Below are positions 40,301 through 45,542 of a DNA stretch of 45,542 nt, piece after piece. The position numbers and the translations under genes are program-made. The stretch lies in the NCBI GenBank assembly GCA_051439375.1, contig JBFRWB010000133.1, positions 1 to 45,542 on the forward strand, read 5' to 3'. Source of the DNA: JBGTGT01 sp051439375. GTDB lineage: Bacteria; Cyanobacteriota; Cyanobacteriia; Cyanobacteriales; Microcystaceae. How positions within the stretch are numbered: the stretch's first letter is position 1; each line of letters opens with the position of its first letter. Below the pieces are notes generated by a model. The model had not been told where the DNA came from, ran no database searches, and saw only the letters and a program-made list of their open reading frames with translations.

Positions 40301-41989
40301 ATGGTAAATTTAACCAAATCTTTAACCAACCTAGCGTTTCCGACTTTAGGCATCATCAGCTTAATCGCTCAGGGGGCTGTCGCTCAAGACTCATACCAAC
40401 CATCAAATCTTGCGACCCCTTCAGAAGCGTTAACAATATTACAAAATCGTCCTAATCTCTCCCAACAACGACAACCGAAGCAAAGTTTCTCCTTTTCCAG
40501 CAACGGCCAAATGAACCAAGTTACCAACGTCAATGAATTACGAGATGTTGAACCCACCGCTTGGGCCTATGAAGCACTAAGGAGTCTAGTAGAACGATAT
40601 GGTTGCATTGTCGGTTATCCCGACCGTACTTTTAGGGGAAATCGAGCCTTAACCCGTTGGGAGTTCGCTGCGGGTTTAAATGCTTGCTTAAACACCGTCG
40701 AACGATTGTTACAGGAAAATGTTGCCGTTTTACAAGAAGACTTAGACACATTAAAACGATTAGCCGAAGAATTTCAGACCGAATTAGCCGCATTAGGGGT
40801 AAGAGTCGATAATTTAGAGTCCAGAGTCGCCTATCTCGAAGATCATCAATTTGCTACCACCACCAAGTTAAGCGGTGAAACCATTGCAATTGTTTCTGGA
40901 GTGTGGGGACAAGAAACCGCTTCTTTGAGTCAACCCAAAGGAACATCCATTAACGATGGCCAAGTTGGGGTAAATTATCGTAACCGTTTGGTGTTTGATA
41001 CCAGTTTCTCTGGCCGCGATCGCTTACGGGTTCGCTTTCAAACCGCTAACTTTAAATTTGGTCGTGGAGGCAGTAATTTAACCGATTTTAACTTTAGTGC
41101 GGGGGGAGACAACCAAGTTCGCCTCAATAAGCTCCAATATCGCTTCCCTGTAGGGGATAATTTCACCTTTGTTGCAGCCGGAGTCAAAATTACGATGGAT
41201 GATTTGGCTGATCCCTTAGCCCCTTATACTTCCTCATTTACCACAGGTTCAATCGCCTTTTTTCCTGCTTTAGCCCCAATTTACTTGGTTAACGACTTTA
41301 CGGGTCCGGGTCTGGGTGCAACTTATGAATTTACTGATTCTTTGAACTTATCTCTTCTCTATTCAGCAGGTGCAGGTAACGATCCCGCAGAAGGAAAAGG
41401 TTTGTTTAATGGAGAATATACCACAGGGGCGCAATTAAACTTTCAACCCAGTGGTAATACAGGGATTGGACTGGCTTACCTCCGTGAATATATCCCTAGC
41501 GGTCAATTTGGCGATTTTCCCCTCTTAGGCTTTACTGGGGTTGCTAATTCGGATAATCCCTTTGATGGCAACGCAACCACCTCAGATCACTTCGCTTTCC
41601 TCTGGACATGGCAAATCTTTGAGCGGTTTAACCTATCGGGTTGGGGAATGTACACCAATGCGAAAGGACAAGGAAGTGTAAGAGATGGGGATGTGGCGGA
41701 TATTTGGAACTGGAAAGTTAGTTTTTCCCTTCCTGACTTGTTAGCAGAAGGAAATTTAGGGGTTGTCTCCGTGGGAAGTCCCCCTTATGCGGCGCGGTTA
41801 ACCAATCGTAATAATGTTGACACAAATATTGTACAGACCTTTGACACCCCTTTAATGGTGGAAACCTTCTATGTTTGGCAACTTAACGATAATATTTCCC
41901 TCTCTCCGGGGTTTTGGGTGTCTCTCAACCCTGAAAACGACCGTTCCCCCCTGTGGGTGGGTGCATTGAGAACCAGTTTTGAGTTTTAA
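40301..41989 (+). CDS. SLH-domain outer-membrane porin (iron uptake/SomA family)
   Basis: A 562-residue outer-membrane porin. It has a signal peptide (about residues 1-29, ending GAVAQ), an SLH domain (about 70-130: WAYEALRSLVERYGCIVGYP, DRTFRGNRALTRWEFAAGLNACL), a coiled-coil segment (about 140-185: LQEDLDTLKRLAEEFQTELA), and an OprB-like beta barrel ending LRTSFEF with the terminal phenylalanine typical of outer-membrane proteins. The SLH domain binds pyruvylated peptidoglycan-linked polymers. Relatives include SomA/SomB and iron-permeable porins. The ATG at 40301 has GAGGAG ten bases upstream. A terminator follows at 42021-42048. Confidence 0.93.
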   Translation: MVNLTKSLTNLAFPTLGIISLIAQGAVAQDSYQPSNLATPSEALTILQNRPNLSQQRQPKQSFSFSSNGQMNQVTNVNELRDVEPTAWAYEALRSLVERYGCIVGYPDRTFRGNRALTRWEFAAGLNACLNTVERLLQENVAVLQEDLDTLKRLAEEFQTELAALGVRVDNLESRVAYLEDHQFATTTKLSGETIAIVSGVWGQETASLSQPKGTSINDGQVGVNYRNRLVFDTSFSGRDRLRVRFQTANFKFGRGGSNLTDFNFSAGGDNQVRLNKLQYRFPVGDNFTFVAAGVKITMDDLADPLAPYTSSFTTGSIAFFPALAPIYLVNDFTGPGLGATYEFTDSLNLSLLYSAGAGNDPAEGKGLFNGEYTTGAQLNFQPSGNTGIGLAYLREYIPSGQFGDFPLLGFTGVANSDNPFDGNATTSDHFAFLWTWQIFERFNLSGWGMYTNAKGQGSVRDGDVADIWNWKVSFSLPDLLAEGNLGVVSVGSPPYAARLTNRNNVDTNIVQTFDTPLMVETFYVWQLNDNISLSPGFWVSLNPENDRSPLWVGALRTSFEF

Positions 41990-42020
41990 CAGTAGAAGTT
42001 CAGACATAAAGATGTTAGGG

Positions 42021-42048
42021 AGGGTGGGCTTTGTCCACCCTTTCGTTA
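42021..42048 (+). terminator. Intrinsic terminator of the porin gene
   Basis: AGGGTGG and CCACCCT are perfect 7-bp arms around a 7-base loop, followed by TTCGTT, 31 bp after the porin stop codon. Confidence 0.85.
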
Positions 42049-42235
42049 GAATGGGAAAACGGTTTTTCGTAAAAAATGTATCATAAACTTTCACCGAAAA
42101 TATAGTCAAATATAGTCATCTAACGTCAACTCTTTATAGTTATTATGTATTAACGAATGAGTCCTAGATGAATTCTCGCACTTGGGAAATCAATGCTAAA
42201 CTAGGTAGGAAGAAAGGTCGAGTACTTCAGAAAAA

Positions 42236-43465
42236 ATGAAATTAGTAGAGAGACATATTATTAAACCTAGCCATCGGTTTTATTCAGAAATTGACCGACT
42301 CTGTTTTGCTTCTAAAAATCTCTACAATTATGCTAACTACATAATTCGTCAATCTTTCATTTTTGAGAAGACTTATTTAAACTATAATACTATCCAAAAA
42401 ACCGTACAAGGAACTGAACCGTATCAAGCTTTACCAGCTAAGGTCAGTCAACAAATTCTAATGATATTGGACAAAAACTGGAAAAGTTTTCAAGCAGCTA
42501 ATCACTCTTATTATCAAAATCCTGAGAAGTTTTTAGGAAAGCCTAAACTCCCTAAATATAAGCACAAAGAAAAAGGCAGAAATGTTGTAGTTTATACGAC
42601 TCAAGCGATCAGCAAACCTTTCTTAAGACAGGGAATTATTCATCCCTCGAAAACTGAAATTTATCTCCAAACCAAGGTAGAGATTGACAAAATCAAACAA
42701 GTTAGACTCATTCCCAAGCTTAACCATTATGTAATTGAGGTCATTTATGAAGCTCAAATTCAACAACAGCAGTTAAACCCTGAAAGGATAGGCAGTATTG
42801 ATATTGGACTCGATAATCTAGCTACATTAACCTTTAACCAAGCCGGACTTTCTCCTCTCTTGGTCAATGGCAGACCGTTAAAGTCAATTAATCAATACTA
42901 TAATAAGACTCGTTCTTATTATCAATCTTTATTACCTGAAAATACATCCAGTCACCGATTAAGAAAGTTGGCCAATCAACGAGATTTTAAAATCAATGAT
43001 TACCTACACAAAGCTTCTCGTTTAGTGTTCAATACCCTGATTAATTATCAAGTAGGAACTTTGGTAATTGGACAGAATCAACAGTGGAAACAGCAAGTCA
43101 AGTTAGGGAAAAAGAACAATCAAAATTTTGTTTCTATTCCTCACGCAAGATTCATTGAGATGCTAACTTATAAAGCTGAGTTAGTGGGAATTAAGGTCAT
43201 TGTAACGGAAGAATCTTATACTTCTAAGGCGAGTTTTCTCGATGGAGATCCCATTCCCGTTTATCAAAAAGAAAACAAGGGAGAGAAACCTATCTTTCAG
43301 GGAAAAAGGGTGAAAAGGGGGCTTTATCGCACTCAATTGGGTAATTTTATTCAAGCAGATGTCAATGGCTCTTTAAACATCATGAGAAAGGCAATCCCAA
43401 ATGCTTTTTGCTATGGGATAGAGGGTGTTGTAGTTCACCCAGTACGGATTACACCGTCAAAATGA
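42236..43465 (+). CDS. tnpB: TnpB-family RNA-guided endonuclease (IS200/IS605 OrfB), zinc-finger-less
   Basis: A 409-residue TnpB/OrfB protein. RuvC-like acids are visible: aspartate near 188 in GSIDIGLDNLATLTF, glutamate near 324 in VIVTEESYTSKASFLDGD, and aspartate near 375 in IQADVNGSLNIMRKA. The usual CxxC...CxxC zinc ribbon between the second and third sites is absent, replaced by a FQGKRVKRGLYRTQLG segment, as in a known cyanobacterial TnpB branch. TnpB proteins are guided by a 3'-end RNA (omega RNA) and cut DNA to keep the element in place. The gene looks intact. No tnpA is nearby. Confidence 0.92.
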   Translation: MKLVERHIIKPSHRFYSEIDRLCFASKNLYNYANYIIRQSFIFEKTYLNYNTIQKTVQGTEPYQALPAKVSQQILMILDKNWKSFQAANHSYYQNPEKFLGKPKLPKYKHKEKGRNVVVYTTQAISKPFLRQGIIHPSKTEIYLQTKVEIDKIKQVRLIPKLNHYVIEVIYEAQIQQQQLNPERIGSIDIGLDNLATLTFNQAGLSPLLVNGRPLKSINQYYNKTRSYYQSLLPENTSSHRLRKLANQRDFKINDYLHKASRLVFNTLINYQVGTLVIGQNQQWKQQVKLGKKNNQNFVSIPHARFIEMLTYKAELVGIKVIVTEESYTSKASFLDGDPIPVYQKENKGEKPIFQGKRVKRGLYRTQLGNFIQADVNGSLNIMRKAIPNAFCYGIEGVVVHPVRITPSK

Positions 43466-43475
43466 AGCTGTTAGA
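43423..43475 (+). ncRNA. Candidate omega RNA 3' end with two hairpins
   Basis: The end of the tnpB coding region folds as GGGTG/CACCC (43423-43440) and ACGG/CCGT (43444-43457), one directly after the other, ending shortly before the right inverted repeat. TnpB guide RNAs usually cover the 3' end of the gene and its flank. The extent is a guess. Confidence 0.4.
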
Positions 43476-43545
43476 TTTGACTATATTTTCATGAACTATA
43501 AAACTCCTTTCTAGCAAAACAGGATTTGAGCAGTGGGATTTGGCA

Positions 43546-44136
43546 TTAAACCTCCCTACGTCCTTCTAGCGCTCTAGCGAGGGTAATTTCATCAGCATAC
43601 TCTAAGTCTCCCCCCATTGGTAAGCCAAAGGCAATACGAGTCACTTTTGTAAAGGGTTTGATCAACTGACCAATATATAAAGTAGTTGTATCTCCTTCTA
43701 TAGTAGGACTAATAGCTAAAATAACCTCTTTTACCTCATCTTTGCTGACACGCTGTACTAATGGCTGAATACTGAGTTGTTCAGGACTAATTCCTTCCAT
43801 CGGTGAGATAACTCCCCCTAAAACATGATAAACCCCCTTATACTCTCTTGTCTTCTCAAGGGCGATCACATCACGGGAGTCCGCAACTACACAGATCATC
43901 TGATGATCTCGTTTTTCATTGCGACATATCTCACAAACTGGGTCAGCAGATAGATGATAACAGACTTTACAGAAGCCTACCTGTTTTTTTGCCCCAATAA
44001 TAGCACTAGCTAGTTCTTGAACATCTTTTTCGGGGCGCTTAAGAATATGCAAGGCTAACCGTTGGGCAGTTTTTGGTCCTACCCCTGGTAGATGCTGTAA
44101 TTGTTCGATTAGACGGGCAAGTGGTGGGGTATAAAT
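43546..44136 (-). CDS. recR: Recombination mediator protein RecR, start codon problematic
   Basis: RecR works with RecF/RecO to load RecA at single-stranded gaps. The protein has the helix-hairpin-helix segment (LARLIEQLQHLPGVGPKTAQRLAL), a zinc finger (CKVCYHLSADPVCEICRN) and a Toprim domain (CVVADSRDVIALEKT to VTRIAFGLPMGGDLEYAD). The first ordinary start in frame is a TTG inside the helix-hairpin-helix, at 44052, which cannot be right. The conserved beginning YTPPLARLIEQ extends to an ATT at 44136 with no ATG, GTG or TTG in frame before it. An ATG at 44150 would reach this frame only by a one-base insertion in the five-T run at 44140-44144. The gene is either started at ATT or slightly broken. 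Confidence 0.88.
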   Translation of the reverse strand: MYTPPLARLIEQLQHLPGVGPKTAQRLALHILKRPEKDVQELASAIIGAKKQVGFCKVCYHLSADPVCEICRNEKRDHQMICVVADSRDVIALEKTREYKGVYHVLGGVISPMEGISPEQLSIQPLVQRVSKDEVKEVILAISPTIEGDTTTLYIGQLIKPFTKVTRIAFGLPMGGDLEYADEITLARALEGRREV

Positions 44137-44269
44137 AGCAAAAACTCCATCGATAATAGGGGGAAATTTTATTATATAGTTATTCTTTGAGGAATTGTAC
44201 TCTAGACATCTCGCTTATTACACACAAGCTATAAGCTTGTTCTACCCTATCATCTTAACAATCATAAAA

Positions 44270-45478
44270 ATGACGATCGCACCTTTAAGCTGGCCTGAAC
44301 TAGAAACCCTTACTAATTATACCATTGACCCTGTGAATGGGGTCACAAATGCTCAAGCAACCTTGCGTCTTTTTGGTCAAACAGAAGAAGATGTTAAAGT
44401 TACTTTATATCGGGATAATCACGCTTGGTGTCCCTATTGTCAAAAGATCTGGCTATGGTTAGAAGAAAAACGGATTCCCTATCGAATTCAAAAAGTAACC
44501 ATGTTTTGTTATGGCAAGAAAGAAGAATGGTATAAAAAAATTGTTCCTTCAGGAATGTTACCTGCCCTTGAGTTACATGGTCAAGTGATTACCGAAAGCG
44601 ATGATATTTTATTAGCGCTTGAACGAGCCTTTTCTCCCCTAACCTTTAGCATGGAAGATCCGAAAGTACTTCCCTTGCGACGACTAGAAAGACTCTTATT
44701 TAGAGCATGGTGTATGTGGCTCTGTTATCCCTTGCGATCGCAGCAAAAAGACGACAATAGTAAAGAACAATTTACCTCGATTGTTGCTCAAGTTGAAAAT
44801 GCCTTAAGTTCTACCCCTAGTCCCTATTTTTTAGAAGAATTTAGCACGGCTGATGTTATTTTTACCCCTTATGTTGAGCGCATGAATGCTAGTCTTTACT
44901 ACTATAAAGGCTATTCTTTAAGAGAAGAAAATCCCCATTTAGGGGCATGGTTTGACGCAATGGAAAGCCGTTTAACCTATCGAGGAACACAAAGTGATTT
45001 TCATACCCATGTCCATGATTTACCGCCACAAATGGGGGGCTGTTATAGTAATAAAAATCCTCAAGCTATTATTAATCAAAACCGAGTTAATCAAGGACCT
45101 TGGTTAGGACTTCCTGATGTCACTTATCCCGAACCAGAAAATACTCGTCAAGAAGCCTTGTATCGAGTGATTAAACATCGTGAGAATATTATTAAAGTTA
45201 ATCCTGCAAAAGATCAATTATTTGATCAAGCGCTGCGTTGTGCTTTAACCTATATGATGACAGGAAAAACCTGTTCTCCTCCTCCTAAATCCGATGTAGC
45301 ACTACGCTATTTGCGTGATCGCATTAATGTTCCCAGAGATATGTCGATTTATGCAGCCAAACAATTACGGGAAGCGCTAGAAACCACGGCTAGTTTAGTA
45401 GGAACAAAACAAGGTGTTCCCATTCCTATTAACCATCGACGGGATCAAGATCCGACTAAGTTTGCTATTGCAACATAA
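44270..45478 (+). CDS. Glutathione S-transferase-like protein, long cyanobacterial type
   Basis: A 402-residue protein. The N-terminal thioredoxin-like GST domain (about residues 45-125) has the CxxC site NHAWCPYCQKIWLWLEEKRI, then SGMLPALELHGQVITESDDI, where SD/ESDD is the glutathione gamma-glutamyl site. The alpha-helical GST C-terminal domain follows (about 140-265). The remaining 135 residues, with YRVIKHRENIIKVN and ALRYLRDRINVPRDMSIYA, are an extra helical region not found in ordinary GSTs. The CPYC site suggests glutaredoxin- or omega-like thiol chemistry. The frame opens at 44195, but the ATG at 44270 (MTIAPLSWPELETL) matches homologues and follows the leader. Confidence 0.88.
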   Translation: MTIAPLSWPELETLTNYTIDPVNGVTNAQATLRLFGQTEEDVKVTLYRDNHAWCPYCQKIWLWLEEKRIPYRIQKVTMFCYGKKEEWYKKIVPSGMLPALELHGQVITESDDILLALERAFSPLTFSMEDPKVLPLRRLERLLFRAWCMWLCYPLRSQQKDDNSKEQFTSIVAQVENALSSTPSPYFLEEFSTADVIFTPYVERMNASLYYYKGYSLREENPHLGAWFDAMESRLTYRGTQSDFHTHVHDLPPQMGGCYSNKNPQAIINQNRVNQGPWLGLPDVTYPEPENTRQEALYRVIKHRENIIKVNPAKDQLFDQALRCALTYMMTGKTCSPPPKSDVALRYLRDRINVPRDMSIYAAKQLREALETTASLVGTKQGVPIPINHRRDQDPTKFAIAT

Positions 45479-45504
45479 CGTATAAAAAGTTAACCCATCT
45501 GTAG

Positions 45505-45523
45505 GGGCGCAAGGCTTGCGCCC
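45505..45523. repeat. GC-rich hairpin near the window end
   Basis: GGGCGCAA and TTGCGCCC are perfect 8-bp arms with a GGC loop, 26 bp after the GST stop codon. The surrounding GTAGGGGCG sequence is a type often dispersed in cyanobacterial genomes. It may serve as a terminator for the GST gene. Confidence 0.6.
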
Positions 45524-45542
45524 ACACCACTTATACCAAATC

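Larger units (their letters stand above)
42097..43489 (+). mobile_element. TnpB-only transposable element bracketed by inverted repeats
   Basis: A 14-bp perfect inverted repeat, AAAATATAGTCAAA at 42097 and TTTGACTATATTTT at 43476, flanks the tnpB gene. The match extends to about 20 bp if an 8-9 bp local duplication in the left arm is allowed (both continue to CTAAC). No TnpA is present. No target duplication is obvious. Canonical IS200/IS605 elements lack terminal inverted repeats, so the element boundaries are inference. Confidence 0.6.

Noticed and set aside
1..45542. tRNA genes
   Set aside because: No T-arm/anticodon-arm arrangement could be found on either strand by eye; a tRNAscan run would be decisive.

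Overview
The window is a chromosomal segment of a cyanobacterium. The evidence is a CyanoP-type PsbP lipoprotein, a c6-family cytochrome, an ATP synthase Atp1 subunit, an iron-uptake/SomA-type porin with an SLH domain, ADP-glucose pyrophosphorylase, Uma2 (DUF820) nucleases, PEP-CTERM proteins, many HIP1 octamers (GCGATCGC) and an AT-rich composition. The gene set and small intergenic heptamer repeats suggest a unicellular Crocosphaera/Cyanothece/Rippkaea-like lineage; the genus is inference. No tRNA, rRNA, CRISPR array or prophage was seen.

Layout. 1-5.2 kb: PEP synthase, a Uma2 nuclease, small conserved proteins and ComF. 5.4-8.2 kb: a PEP-CTERM protein and a pseudopilin, separated by a long gene-free stretch. 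8.3-12.7 kb: alanine racemase, a detached atp1, an ABC-2 permease, IF-3 and a NUDIX/winged-helix protein. 12.7-19.9 kb: hybrid-cluster protein, an iron-type dehydrogenase, M48 protease, GloB, an ABC ATPase, RsmG and a c6-like cytochrome. 20-26.7 kb: enolase, a cyclic-nucleotide-fold protein, a PAS/GAF/GGDEF diguanylate cyclase, a second Uma2 and GlgC. 26.9-28.6 kb: a decayed accessory cassette (DUF262 protein, AAA ATPase, and a protein with a toxin-like tail). 28.8-36.7 kb: metallophosphoesterase, a VPES-tailed surface protein, BASS symporter, CyanoP, RNase H, a TRAP solute receptor, 1-Cys peroxiredoxin, a TMEM175-like channel and a DUF2993 protein. 37-40.2 kb: a VapBC remnant, aminotransferase, sulfurtransferase and anti-sigma kinase. 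40.3-45.5 kb: porin, a TnpB element, RecR and a glutathione-transferase-like protein.

Most genes are single housekeeping units rather than long operons. Central carbon metabolism is represented by PEP synthase, enolase and GlgC; stress and redox functions by Hcp, peroxiredoxin, GloB, sulfurtransferase and GST. The unusual content lies between and inside genes. A four-copy interspersed repeat has three copies sitting directly 3' of stop codons in the sense orientation. Heptamer arrays abut start codons. A two-gene DUF262/ATPase unit has lost its Walker A glycines. A TnpB without a zinc finger is bracketed by inverted repeats, and recR has no ordinary start codon in its natural frame.
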